A stretch of DNA of 64,000 nucleotides from Pseudomonadota bacterium (GCA_018242505.1 JAFEBU010000013.1:18176-82175), one strand, 5' to 3'; shown: positions 35,737 to 44,601, counted from the first letter of the stretch. Made by a program: numbers and translations. The notes: generated by a model not told the origin, from the sequence alone.

Positions 35737-36204
35737 CTGTCCTGATACCTTGGCAATGCCTTCACATTGGGAAACTTCTAGCGTCGCGCTAAGATTGGGG
35801 CCGCCTGATGCAGGGGAACAAAAACACTGTCCAGTGTTGAGATCGACGATTGCAAGTGCGAGAGGAATTCTGCCCCGACCCAGCCTACGCATCCGAGAGC
35901 ATCCCAGGATATGCACCGAACGCTGCCGTTGAGCAGTCCTGCGAGATGGATCGAAGGATAACGAAGAGGTCGTTTTGTTCAGATTACGTGACTTGTACGC
36001 TTTTCGTGCAGCGTCTCTCCGTGACAGGCCGATAAAAATGATGCGTTCGCCGTCACGGGATGCCGACATAGACCACGGCAACAATCTATATCGACTCGAC
36101 TCGATGCTTGGCGCTATGCGATCCCGGATACGCAAGCTCTAGCCTTGGTCCGATTCGCAAAAGATTGAGCATGATCTGCCTACGCAGAGACTAAATGAGG
36201 GACG
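35737..36204. other. No gene recognised
   Basis: About 470 bases between the IS110 remnant and the frameshifted secreted protein. Open stretches on the minus strand are rich in Arg/Ser and show no domain. It probably holds decayed DNA. Confidence 0.4.
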
Positions 36205-37186
36205 TTACGGAGTCGGCTTCAAAGCAATTGCTGCGAGTGAGCTCCCCGCTGCGGCATTTGACGGCGTACAATCGACGAAGCTCGCCGTGTTCTGGATCAT
36301 AAAGGACCATCCGGATGCGTCGCTCCCGCTGGCATATTTCCCAAAAAGAAAAGCCGGTGGCGGTATTGTGAAAGCTACTGCGCTCGTTGGGGATCCGCCG
36401 TACGTGAAAATGAGATCACCGTCGGTAGTCGGATTCAGACTGATCCCCGCGTTGTAAACAACAGCTGCATCATCCACTATTGCGGAAGTATTTTTGAATT
36501 CAGAGATCGAGATACCTTGCCAGCTCGCACCGCTTGGAAAAGCGATCGTAACTGTATCACTTCCACTTGCTGCTGCCTGACCGACAAAGATTGCGACGGC
36601 GGCGTTTCCTGTATTGCTATTTGAAACAATGAGCGAGAATGGCGTACCGAGCGTGTCCGAGATTGTCGGATTCCCAGTGCTTCCTTGATACCAGTCTGTC
36701 GCTACTATTAGGAGATTCCCTGCGGTCACGTTGTGTTGTGTCGTTAACGACGTGAGGGGATTTGCGCGCTTAATCGCCGAGGCCACGTGCTGAATGCGAC
36801 TTCCACCGCCGCTACTTGTCGCTGAAACTGTTATGTTGCCCGGTCCATTCGTGATCAAAATGCCTTGCCCGGCAGTTAGTGCTTGAGGTTGAGGAGCTCC
36901 TCCGGTCGAGCCAATCAAGAGCTGCCCATCGCTTAGATGGTCCGACCCCACCGAGCCTTCCAGCGTTATTGTATTGGATTGCATTTGTACCGCCAGCCGG
37001 ACTTGAGCAATCTGCCAATGCATTCAAGTCAGCCATCACCTGGTTCGCATCAGCGATCTGCCCATTGGTGAGTGTGTAGGGCAGCGCACACTCTGCATAC
37101 GCAAGCGAACCAACAAGCATGCAGCAGCTCGACAATGCAATGCTTGCGACCATCGCCCTGTATTGAACAAAACGAGCTACAGTCAT
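36205..37186 (-). pseudogene. Secreted Gly/Ser/Thr-rich protein of unknown function, frameshifted
   Basis: A 5' part (from ATG 37186) encodes a signal peptide (IALSSCCMLVGSLAYAEC) and the segment NGQIADANQVMADLNAL. A single-base frameshift near 36933-36942 joins it to a 3' part reading SDGQLLIGSTGGAPQPQALTAGQGI and about 240 further residues with beta-rich, low-charge sequence. Phage-tail-fibre-like proteins often have this LIGSTGGAPQ...LTAGQGI.ITNGPGNITI pattern. It lies downstream of the RHS array on the same strand, so it may be a fossil of a surface-associated protein. Confidence 0.65.
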
Positions 37187-37269
37187 ATTTGATGGCCTCC
37201 AATAATTGAAGCCGGAATGCTCTCATAGCGAGCACGAACCTTCAAAGTTCTTGCACGCATACCTTAAGC

Positions 37270-37590
37270 GACAATCGATGGCACCATTGTCCGGCCGGTG
37301 AGCTCGGCACGTGCTCGCCCTCGCAATAGCTGCGAATCGGCGTGTTGCCGGTATCGCACCTGGCAGATGTCCGAGCCGCACCAGAGGTAGGAGACCATGA
37401 CCGCGCTGCCGCCGCCCGCCGGCGTGCGGGCGAGCCGGCCCAACTCGTCATAAGCATAGGCGATGGCGCTATTGGCGAGCGGGCTGCTTTCCTGCTGGAG
37501 CTGCAGTGCGCCCAGCGAGCCGATCGGCACGTAGGTATAGGGCGTCGTGCCGGTGCCGTCAGTCATCAAGGACAGGCGCGGGAAAACCTG
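37270..37590 (-). pseudogene. RHS repeat fragment (fourth copy)
   Basis: The translation RLSLMTDGTGTTPYTYVPIGSLGALQLQQESSPLANSAIAYAYDELGRLA is nearly the same as part of the RHS gene at 38127-40379. It then jumps directly to TPAGGGSAVMVSYLWCGSDICQ, deleting some 200 codons present in that copy. Frame is lost soon after. No toxin tip is attached. Confidence 0.8.
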
Positions 37591-37755
37591 GCCAACGGCG
37601 GGAAGCGCGAGGCCGATCCCCGCAATTGGATCATCTCCGACGGCAACTTGTACGTGTTCGCCAGCACCGCCAACTTCGCCAAGGACCCGCACGACAATGC
37701 CGCGCACGCGGCCGCGAACTGGCGACGCCTCAAGACGGCACCGACGATGCAATGA
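37575..37755 (+). pseudogene. YHS-domain protein C-terminal fragment
   Basis: On the opposite strand the translation GGKREADPRNWIISDGNLYVFASTANFAKDPHDNAAHAAANWRRLK resembles the end of YHS-domain proteins (W..DGKLYVF....F..DP..Y...A..NW). It abuts the RHS fragment at about 37575-37590 with no N-terminal half. It is a recombination scrap. Confidence 0.55.
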
Positions 37756-37775
37756 TCAGTTGAGCTCAGACCTTT

Positions 37776-38123
37776 TTAGCTAAGTACTTTGAAGCTGGCC
37801 CAATCTGGTCCGATGAGAGGACCTTCGGCCCAACGCACAATCTCCAGTTCGAACAGCTTACCGTTTCCGTCTACGTGGAGAAGGACGTGCAAGTCAGCCC
37901 CATCTCTGTCCTTCATCGTTCCTTCGGCTGGCAGTGGATGTTGCCCTTTGTACTTTGGGCGTTCGTAACCGGTGATGCAAAAGAGAAGCCGAGAGCCGTC
38001 TGCAGCTGCTTCGACAACCGTACTTTGCGCCAAATCTCGCTTTACCGCGTAGCTCTGAGAGGGAGGCAAAGCATCAGCGATTGCTATAACGATAGCTACT
38101 TCGGTTGACGTTGGGGAACGCAT
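37776..38123 (-). CDS. Candidate immunity protein paired with RHS copy 1 (115 aa)
   Basis: A 115-residue cytoplasmic protein whose ATG lies three bases after the stop of the RHS gene. It has an N-terminal hydrophobic stretch (TEVAIVIAIADALPP) and a C-terminal conserved-looking block (LHVLLHVDGNGKLFELEIVRW, GPLIGPDWASFKVL). That block resembles small immunity-like proteins of the DUF6984 kind, though I could not verify the match. Position and size fit an immunity partner for the tip of the preceding RHS protein. Confidence 0.55.
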   Translation of the reverse strand: MRSPTSTEVAIVIAIADALPPSQSYAVKRDLAQSTVVEAAADGSRLLFCITGYERPKYKGQHPLPAEGTMKDRDGADLHVLLHVDGNGKLFELEIVRWAEGPLIGPDWASFKVLS

Positions 38124-38126
38124 CGC

Positions 38127-40379
38127 TCATTTCACCGGAAACACTGAACCAACGCTGATATCGCCATTTGGGAGCGCGTAAGCGCGATATTCAACTGTGA
38201 TACCGTTGATCTGGACACGTCCAGCGAAGTTTACGCCTGGCGAGACATATGGCAATTCCGGAGAAATTCGTTCTCTTATGGCTTGGTTTACTTGGGGCGG
38301 ATTAAGGCCCACGGCTTCGAGCCTCGAGGCGTAATGCTCTGTCTTGAAAGATATGTCACCTGGAGCTTTCACAGCGCTGGGTGGTCCCCCTCCGGTGCCA
38401 CCAGGCTGCAAAATAAAATTCTGCTCAGATGCGGGATTACGTCGTTGGTTTGGGTCTGGATCGTTTGCAAGACTTAGCGGTGGTTTACCCTCTGGCCCGG
38501 ACGAGTTGGAGCATTGCGCCGCGCCGGGCTTGGGCAATTGTGGTATGGTGAAGGCCAACAATCCGAGAGGATCAGTTGTGCTGATAGGGTTTCCTCGAAC
38601 ATACGGGTAGAGATTGCCGACCATATCGGTAACTTCGCCCAACGGATCGCGCGACAGCCATCGTCCGGCGATTGGATCGTACGCCCGGTAGTTGGTCAGA
38701 TAGAGGCCGCTGTCGGCATTGTAGAACATGCCGCCGTAGACGAAGTCGGTGACCGGCGCCGTTGCCTGCAGCGGCACGCCGTACGGATCGTAACTATAGG
38801 CTGGCGCACTCGAGGTGCTAGCGAAAGCGCGCCGCACCGAGCCGATCTGGTCGATGCCATAGTAATAGGGCTGGGCCGGCGAACCGGGGACGTACTCGCT
38901 TTCGCCGTAGTAGCCCCGGATCGGCGCATTGCTGGCGTTGCGTGCCTGGCAGATGTCGGAGCCGCACCAGAGATAGGAGGTCGTGGTCGCGCTGCCGCCG
39001 CCTGCAGGCGTGCTGGCGATCGACACCCGCCGGCCGAGGCCGTCGTAGGTAAAGGCGGTCGCCTTGCCCGACGCGCCGGGATAGGTAATGCCCAAAAGCC
39101 GGTTCTCGGCATCCCAGGTATAGCTGCGCTGGCCGTCCGAGGTCAGGTTGCCGTTGGCGTCGAAGGTGAGCGCCTGGCCCGAGAGGTTAGTAAGCTGGTT
39201 GAGATTGTTGTAGGTTGCGCTCTGTGTGCCCGCGACAGGATAGACGGTCGAGACATCGCTGCTCTCGGTGATGCCGCTGATCTGGTTCTCGGGCGTCGTG
39301 GTGTAGGTGTAGGTGGAGAACTGCCCCGCCGTGAGACCCGTGTTGCTGATGCCCGAGAGCCGGCGATCGCCGGAATTGGGCAAGTAGCTCCAGGTGGTGG
39401 CCAGTGTGCTGCTGGCGAGGGTTCGGCTGGTGAGCTGGCCGGTCTGGCCGAGATAGCTGAGGGTGAAGGAGCCGAGGTCGCTCGCGTGCGTGATCAGCCG
39501 GCCGATTGCATCGTACTGGAAAGTCTCGGCCCCCGCGCCTGTCACGGTGCGCGAGGCCAGCCGGCCCAGCTCGTCATAGGCATAGGCGATCACACTGTTG
39601 GCGAGCGGGCTGCTCTCCTGCTGCAGCTGCAGCGCGCCCAGAGAGCCGATCGGCACGTAGGTGTAGGGCGTCGTGCCGGTGCCGTCGATCATCGAGGTCA
39701 GGCGCGGGAACCAGGGATCGTAGGTGAAGCTGACGTTGGGCGTCGGGTTCACCGCACTGGTGTAGGTGATGCCGGTGGGCCGATCGTCCTTGGCGTAGCT
39801 GTAGGTCTTGACCTGACTCAGCGCGTCCGTGACCGACTTCAGCCGGCTGGCGGTGTTCTCGTAGGCGTAGGTGTAGGTGACGGTGCTGGTGTCGGGGTAT
39901 TGCTTGCCCGTGAGCCGGCCCTGCACATCGTAGGTCCAGCTCGTGACGTTCGTCTTGGGGTCGGTCAGGCTGGTGAGCTGGCCGGTATTGTTGTAGCCGA
40001 ACTGCGTCGTCTGGCCGGACGGATCGGTGACAGACGTCTGACGGCGGTTGGCATCGTATGAATAGGTCCACGTGCGAAGTTGGCGGTCCTGGTAAGAGAC
40101 CAGGTCGAGCTTGTCGTAGGTATAGGTGTCGGCCGTCCCGTCGGGGTACGTGACCTTGGTGACACGATCGGCGGCGTCGTAATCATAAGTCGCCGTCCAG
40201 CCCTCCGAATCGGTGAAGGTCCGGACGCGGGCGAACGAGTCGTAAGTATAGGTTGCCGCGGTGGCGCGACGCTTCAGCGCCTCGTCCTGGAAGCGCGAGC
40301 CGAAACTTTCGAGCGTAAGAGAGGGATTCTTGCGCCGTCTCCGCTGCGCCGGAGCGCTCGACCCTGCCGATGCCTGAGG
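38127..40379 (-). CDS. RHS-repeat protein with C-terminal toxin-like tip, 5' end missing (RHS copy 1)
   Basis: An open frame of about 750 codons full of YD repeats (TYTYDSFARV, YDYDAADRV, TYDKLDLV and so on) ending in the RHS core (YSYDPYGVP, FVYGGMFYNADSGLYLTNYRAYDPIAGRWLSRDPLGE). The tip after GNLYPYVRGNPISTTDPLGLL is about 150 residues and ends TEHYASRLEAVGLNPP, then FAGRVQINGITVEYRAYALPNGDISVGSV. No ATG, GTG or TTG precedes codon 150 (GTG 39926), and there is no secretion-related N-terminus. The gene is thus truncated at its 5' end, and expression is uncertain. A 46-bp repeat shared with copy 2 marks the left end of the homology. Confidence 0.8.
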   Translation of the reverse strand, partial: PQASAGSSAPAQRRRRKNPSLTLESFGSRFQDEALKRRATAATYTYDSFARVRTFTDSEGWTATYDYDAADRVTKVTYPDGTADTYTYDKLDLVSYQDRQLRTWTYSYDANRRQTSVTDPSGQTTQFGYNNTGQLTSLTDPKTNVTSWTYDVQGRLTGKQYPDTSTVTYTYAYENTASRLKSVTDALSQVKTYSYAKDDRPTGITYTSAVNPTPNVSFTYDPWFPRLTSMIDGTGTTPYTYVPIGSLGALQLQQESSPLANSVIAYAYDELGRLASRTVTGAGAETFQYDAIGRLITHASDLGSFTLSYLGQTGQLTSRTLASSTLATTWSYLPNSGDRRLSGISNTGLTAGQFSTYTYTTTPENQISGITESSDVSTVYPVAGTQSATYNNLNQLTNLSGQALTFDANGNLTSDGQRSYTWDAENRLLGITYPGASGKATAFTYDGLGRRVSIASTPAGGGSATTTSYLWCGSDICQARNASNAPIRGYYGESEYVPGSPAQPYYYGIDQIGSVRRAFASTSSAPAYSYDPYGVPLQATAPVTDFVYGGMFYNADSGLYLTNYRAYDPIAGRWLSRDPLGEVTDMVGNLYPYVRGNPISTTDPLGLLAFTIPQLPKPGAAQCSNSSGPEGKPPLSLANDPDPNQRRNPASEQNFILQPGGTGGGPPSAVKAPGDISFKTEHYASRLEAVGLNPPQVNQAIRERISPELPYVSPGVNFAGRVQINGITVEYRAYALPNGDISVGSVFPVK
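40281..40326. repeat. 46-bp imperfect repeat, copy A (end of RHS copy 1)
   Basis: It matches 42305-42350 at about 38 of 46 bases (CTCxTCCTGGAAGCxCGAGCCGAA core). It marks the upstream limit of RHS copy 1. Read on the minus strand it encodes LTLESFGSRFQDE before the YD repeats begin. Confidence 0.6.
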
Positions 40380-40632
40380 TCACCTTCGACCCGGGTCCGC
40401 CAGCGCCCGCTCGCCGCGCAGCAGCTGGTGAGCCCGATCGCACCGCCCGCGATGTCGCCGCAAGCAGGGCAGCGGACTTTCGCACCGATTCTCTCACAAT
40501 TTCTCACGGGGTGAGAAACCTCCGATGCCGATGGCATCGGCATTTCAGGCCATTTTCTCATTTTCTCGCCACACCCCTCGGCGAGGTAATAGGATACCGC
40601 TGAGATCCTTGCTGCAGCGGTGTATGGTTGAG

Positions 40633-41025
40633 TTAAGATAGAGAACGCGACGCGGACTTATAAGGCGCCCACCATTTCGCATCTCGTGCTGCAATTTGAA
40701 ATGGCAATGCAACGCCGGATACAGATATGACGCCGGCGTCTTGATAGGCCACAAGCAAGAATCTGTCGGCCGACGGAGAAGCCTCGACTTGTTCTACTGC
40801 TTCCTTGAGAGTCAAAGAGTTGGCTTCCACAGATTTTGCAATGCTCAGATAATATGGGAGCGCTAGCCCCCAAAGGGTCTCCGATCTCTTAAGCATTTCC
40901 TCGATCGCATCGATGCTAACGGCGACCGGTGTGACCTTGTTTTCAAAATCGCATTTACTCACAGCCAAGCAACGTGAATGCGTATAGTTGCAGATTTCAT
41001 CCACCTCATAGTGAAGGTAACGCAT
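40633..41025 (-). CDS. Candidate immunity protein paired with RHS copy 2 (130 aa)
   Basis: A 130-residue protein starting 12 bases after the RHS copy 2 stop. It is acidic to neutral, with two Cys and HYEVDEICNYTHSRC at the N-terminus and a mostly helical middle (SIDAIEEMLKRSETLW, LKEAVEQVEASPSADRFLLVAYQ). It is lower in GC than the flanking catabolic genes. No family was recognised. Position argues for an immunity function. Confidence 0.5.
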   Translation of the reverse strand: MRYLHYEVDEICNYTHSRCLAVSKCDFENKVTPVAVSIDAIEEMLKRSETLWGLALPYYLSIAKSVEANSLTLKEAVEQVEASPSADRFLLVAYQDAGVISVSGVALPFQIAARDAKWWAPYKSASRSLS

Positions 41026-41037
41026 GTGGCTGCTTCC

Positions 41038-42309
41038 CTAATATACGCACCATGGCGCGTACCATGGGCGATGTCCTCCCCAATCACGGCCAGCGCTTAG
41101 TGGACCAAAATGGAAATGAAGTAATGTGGGACTTGGGTTCGGAGAATAGTCCATGCGGAATCCGTATCCACCGCATATAAAACCACAGATTCGCCCGCCT
41201 CCACCCGGACCCAGCAATTTGAATTGTAGGCCATTGGGATCAACGTTCGAGACTGGGTTAGATGCCGCGTACGCATACAAATTCCCCGTACCGTCAAAAT
41301 CATATGAGTTACCGGCGATAGCCAGTGGCGGCGTGTTTTGAGGTGGCAGTTCAGCTGAGGGAGGCAGAGCACGCAATATGATCTCGTCCCGCATGGTGGT
41401 CGAACGCCCTGGCTCTTCGAGGATGGACTCCGCGAATAGCGAGCCCGCATTTATTTTGGCAAAGCTTGTGTCGGTGAGTGCGACTGTCGACCCCAAGGTC
41501 GTCGAAATCGACACTGGTGTCGTAGAGCTTACTATTTCGCCCAACTCTCCCAACGGATCGCGCGACAGCCATCGCCCTGCGACGGGATCATAAGCTCGAT
41601 ACTTTGTGAGATAGAGGCCGCTGTCGGCATTGTAGAACATGCCGCCGTAGACGAAGTCGGTGACCGGCGCGGTGCCCTGGAGTGGGATGCCGTAAGGATC
41701 ATAGCTGTAGGCTGGTGCGCTCGAGGGGCTGGAAGCGCGGCGCACCGAGCCGATCTAGTCGACGCCGTAATAATAAGGCTGGGCTGGTGCGCCGGGCACG
41801 ACCTCACCCTCGTCGTAATAGCCCCGGATCGTCGTGTTGCCGGCATCGCGCGCCTGGCAGATGTCCGAGCTGCACCAGAGATAGGAGGTCGTGGTCGCAC
41901 TGCCGCCGCCTGGCGGCGTGCTGGCGATCGACACCCGCTGGCCGAGGCCATCGTAGGTGAAGGCGGTCGCCTTGCCACTCACGCCGGGATAGGTGATGCC
42001 GACCAGGCGGTTCTCGGCGTCCCAGGTGTAGGTGCGCTGGCCGTCCGAGGTCAGGTTTCCCACGGTGTCGAAGGTGAGCGCCTGGCCCGAGAGGTTGGTG
42101 AGCTGGTTGAGGGTGTTGTAGGTCGCGGTCTGCGTGCCTGATGCGGGATAGACGGTCGAGACGTCGCTGCTCTCGGTGATGCCGGTGATCAGGTTCTCGG
42201 GGGTCGTAGTGTAGGTGTAGTTGGAGAACTGGCCTGCCGTGAGACCCGTGTTGCTGGTGCCCGAGAGCCGACGGTCGAATCGCCTCCGCTTGATTCCCTG
42301 CCCCCTCAT
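41038..42309 (-). pseudogene. RHS core with variable tip, amber-interrupted (RHS copy 2)
   Basis: About 420 codons homologous to the RHS core of copy 1, beginning at DRRLSGTSNTG. An in-frame TAG at 41755-41757 replaces the Gln of GIDQIGSVRR; the change is a single base (CAG to TAG). After RDPLGE a new tip begins that includes NLYAYAASNPVSNVDPNG followed by a short end with HFHFGPLSAGRDWGGHRPWYAPW. The 5' end is missing at a point near that of copy 3. Confidence 0.8.
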
Positions 42310-42350
42310 CCTGGAAGCACGAGCCGAAGCTTTGGAGCGTGAGGTAGAGA
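42305..42350. repeat. 46-bp imperfect repeat, copy B (end of RHS copy 2)
   Basis: It pairs with 40281-40326. It lies directly upstream (minus-strand sense) of the truncated 5' end of RHS copy 2. It could be a recombination boundary or a short mobile repeat. Confidence 0.55.
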
Positions 42351-42433
42351 TCCCTTCACCCGCTCAGCTACAGGGCGTTGGTCGCGCTGGTCGCCCTCGT
42401 GCTCAAGACGATCCGCGCCCAGCGTCAGCGCCA

Positions 42434-42739
42434 CTAAGCGTTTAACGCTCGTGGGCGCCTAGACTTCCGTGTGCGCATCGCTGTTTTTGACTTTGGTCGC
42501 CTCGTTGTAAATCCCTCGGCCCATTTACTTTGATCCAGTCCATATCGATCCACATAGAAACCGTCAGGATATCGCTTGAACCCCGCCAACTTCCTGAGCT
42601 GCCTAATCGCCTGTTTAGCTTTGCCAATGGTTGTGTAAATGCCGACCACCTTGACATCTTCATCGTCGCGGCCCTCACGGGCAACATGCTGAAGGAGGTA
42701 AACTGAATGTAGTGCTTGCCTTTCAATCTTGTTTGTCAT
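42434..42739 (-). CDS. Candidate immunity protein paired with RHS copy 3 (101 aa)
   Basis: A 101-residue basic protein starting 12 bases after the copy 3 stop. The pattern VYLLQHV...DDEDVKVVGIYTTIGKAKQAIRQLRKLAGFKRYPDGFYVDRYGLDQSKWAEGF resembles small proteins grouped as DUF7336, which are frequent next to toxin genes (from memory, not checked). A basic arginine-rich tail (RKSRRPRA) follows. Position fits an immunity role. Confidence 0.6.
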   Translation of the reverse strand: MTNKIERQALHSVYLLQHVAREGRDDEDVKVVGIYTTIGKAKQAIRQLRKLAGFKRYPDGFYVDRYGLDQSKWAEGFTTRRPKSKTAMRTRKSRRPRALNA

Positions 42740-42751
42740 TTGGCACCTTGT

Positions 42752-43918
42752 CTATTTACATCCTCTATCGGCCCATTTCTTTATCTTACTGTGCTCACTT
42801 CCGGGACCCGTGGGATATTTCCCCTCACCGTATTTGCCTCTGAGAAGTTCGTCAGCGAATTCTTTGCCTGACTGGCCGGGCTTTGGCTTTTTTCCTTTGG
42901 CCCACGACGGAATATCAGTCGATCGTTCTTTGTCAGATTCTTTACCCATTAGGCTAATCGTGTCTTCGATCGTATTCCCAATGGCATTGATCAGCCCCAT
43001 AGTCTGCCGAGTCAGCTGCTTGTTCTCTGGAGTTCCAGGGATGAAAACTGGTGGCAGTGGGAGAGGAATAGCTGGCCCCGGTGCGACGACTTGGAGGCCT
43101 TCTGGATCGGTCAGATTTGTTGGATTGCCGCCAACATATGGATAGAGGTTCCCCATTGGATCGACGGCTTCGCCCAGTGGATCGCGCGACAGCCATCGTC
43201 CGGCAACAGGATCGTATGCTCGATAGTTGGTCAGATAGAGCCCGCTGTCGGCGTTGTAGAACATGCCGCCATAGACGAAGTCGGTGACCGGTGCTGTGCT
43301 CTGGAGCGGCACGCCGTAGGGATCGTAGCTGTAGGCCGCCGCGCTCGAGGGGCTGGCGAAGGTGCGTCGCACCGAGCCGATCTGGTCGATACCGTAGTAG
43401 AAGGTTTGATTGGGCGTCCCTGGCACGAACTCGCTCTCGCTATAGTAACTACGAACGGTCGCGTTCGACCCGTTGCGAGCTTGGCAGAGCTTGTCACCGC
43501 ACCACAGGTACGACGCCGTGACTGCGCTGCCGCCGCCCGCGGGCGTGCTGGCGATCGACACGCGGCGACCGCGGCCATCGTAGGTGAAGGCCGTCGCCTT
43601 GCCCGACGCGCCGGGATAGGTGATGCCCACCAGACGGTTCTCGGCATCCCAGGTGTACGTGCGCTGGCCATCCGAGGTCAGGTTGCCGTTGGCGTCGAAG
43701 GTGAGCGCCTGACCCGAGAGGTTGGTGAGCTGGTTGAGAGTGTTGTAGGTCGCGGTCTGCGTGCTCGCGACGGGATAGACGGCTGAGGCGTCGCTGGTCT
43801 CGGCGATGCCGATGATCTGGTTCTCAGGCGTCGTGGTGTAGGTGTAGTTGGAGAATTGGCCCGCCGTGAGGCCGGTGTTGCTGATGCCCGAGAGGCGGCG
43901 GTCGCCTGCATTGGGCAA
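42752..43918 (-). CDS. RHS core with C-terminal toxin-like tip, 5' end missing (RHS copy 3)
   Basis: A 388-codon open frame starting inside the RHS core (DRRLSGISNTGLTAGQFSNYTYTTTPENQ). It keeps the full RDPLGE junction. The tip reads GNLYPYVGGNPTNLTDPEGL, then a linker, and ends PSWAKGKKPKPGQSGKEFAD with a following GPGSEHSKIKKWADRG. Homology to copy 1 continues upstream of 43918 to about 43937, where the TGG of TTWSYLPN is TAG, so a longer gene has been cut and stopped. Expression is doubtful but the tip-immunity pair is intact. Confidence 0.78.
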   Translation of the reverse strand: MPNAGDRRLSGISNTGLTAGQFSNYTYTTTPENQIIGIAETSDASAVYPVASTQTATYNTLNQLTNLSGQALTFDANGNLTSDGQRTYTWDAENRLVGITYPGASGKATAFTYDGRGRRVSIASTPAGGGSAVTASYLWCGDKLCQARNGSNATVRSYYSESEFVPGTPNQTFYYGIDQIGSVRRTFASPSSAAAYSYDPYGVPLQSTAPVTDFVYGGMFYNADSGLYLTNYRAYDPVAGRWLSRDPLGEAVDPMGNLYPYVGGNPTNLTDPEGLQVVAPGPAIPLPLPPVFIPGTPENKQLTRQTMGLINAIGNTIEDTISLMGKESDKERSTDIPSWAKGKKPKPGQSGKEFADELLRGKYGEGKYPTGPGSEHSKIKKWADRGCK

Positions 43919-43949
43919 ATAGCTCTAGGTGGTGGCTCACAAATGGTGT

Positions 43950-44204
43950 CTACCGCCTTCCGCCTCTTCGCTCTTCACCGGCGGCATATTGCGGCAACTC
44001 AGAAATCGCCTGCTCGAATGCCATTCTGATTTCAGTTTGGCTAAATGATCGATCCCAAAGCTCTGTCATTAGGTCGACCATAATGACTTCAAGAGGAGGT
44101 CGGCCATAAGGATTGCTGTCTCGCAAGGCGACACAGCGCAGGGCAAATGCGCGTGCCTCATCCAGACATTGCCCCTCCCACGGTACTTCATCTTTAGCCG
44201 TCAT
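43950..44204 (-). CDS. Small hypothetical protein (84 aa) upstream of RHS copy 3
   Basis: A 84-residue acidic helical protein (ARAFALRCVALRDSNPYGRPPLEV, MTELWDRSFSQTEIRMAFEQAI). It lies on the same strand as the RHS array and just upstream of copy 3, so it may be the immunity gene of a toxin tip now lost. No family is recognised. A GAGA-type ribosome site is close to the ATG. Confidence 0.45.
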   Translation of the reverse strand: MTAKDEVPWEGQCLDEARAFALRCVALRDSNPYGRPPLEVIMVDLMTELWDRSFSQTEIRMAFEQAISELPQYAAGEERRGGRR

Positions 44205-44299
44205 CTCGATCTCTCGCGTTGTCGTCGACAGTGTCTACAAAGGGACTGACTTACCACATGCTCAAAATCTTCAGAAAGCAGGCGAGGAATAGAACATCA

Positions 44300-44601
44300 C
44301 TGCAAAGAAGGCTCCAGGTCCGCTACCAATGCGCAAGAGGGGTGCTAGCGGATTGCTGGGCGGCTGAATACCCGGTTGAGGATTGTTCGGTGCAACGCCG
44401 CCGGGATGGGCTTGCTGCTCGGTAATCGGGTTGGCTAGACGCAGCACCGTCCGCTGTTGCGATGGCGCCCGTCCAGACATCGATCTCCGCCTTGAAGATC
44501 AGCGGCAGGCCTGTCAGGCACAGCAGCAACAAGAAGAGCGTGCACACGAGGCTCGTCCACTTGTGCACGCCGTACCATGACCTGAGCGCCTTCGCTGACA
44601 C
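44300..44601 (-). pseudogene. PepSY-associated membrane protein, N-terminal fragment
   Basis: From GTG 44601 the translation MSAKALRSWYGVHKWTSLVCTLFLLLLCLTGLPLIFKAEID is the first membrane helix of a PepSY-domain protein, followed by frame loss and no further homology. Such genes usually follow TonB-dependent receptor genes, as here after the receptor at 44671. The rest (about 350 codons) is gone. Confidence 0.7.

Noticed and set aside
35731..36135. 134-codon minus-strand frame
   Set aside because: Composition is Arg/Ser-rich, no domain or ribosome site is seen, and it lies within decayed DNA.
38514..40061. 515-codon open frame on the plus strand
   Set aside because: It is exactly antisense to the RHS YD-repeat gene and its translation is Arg/Gly/Ala-rich with no domain; the minus-strand frame has clear RHS motifs.
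37264..43918. Possible CRISPR or tandem DNA repeat
   Set aside because: The repeated sequence is the RHS core encoding YD motifs, spaced by whole genes; there are no short repeats with regular spacers.
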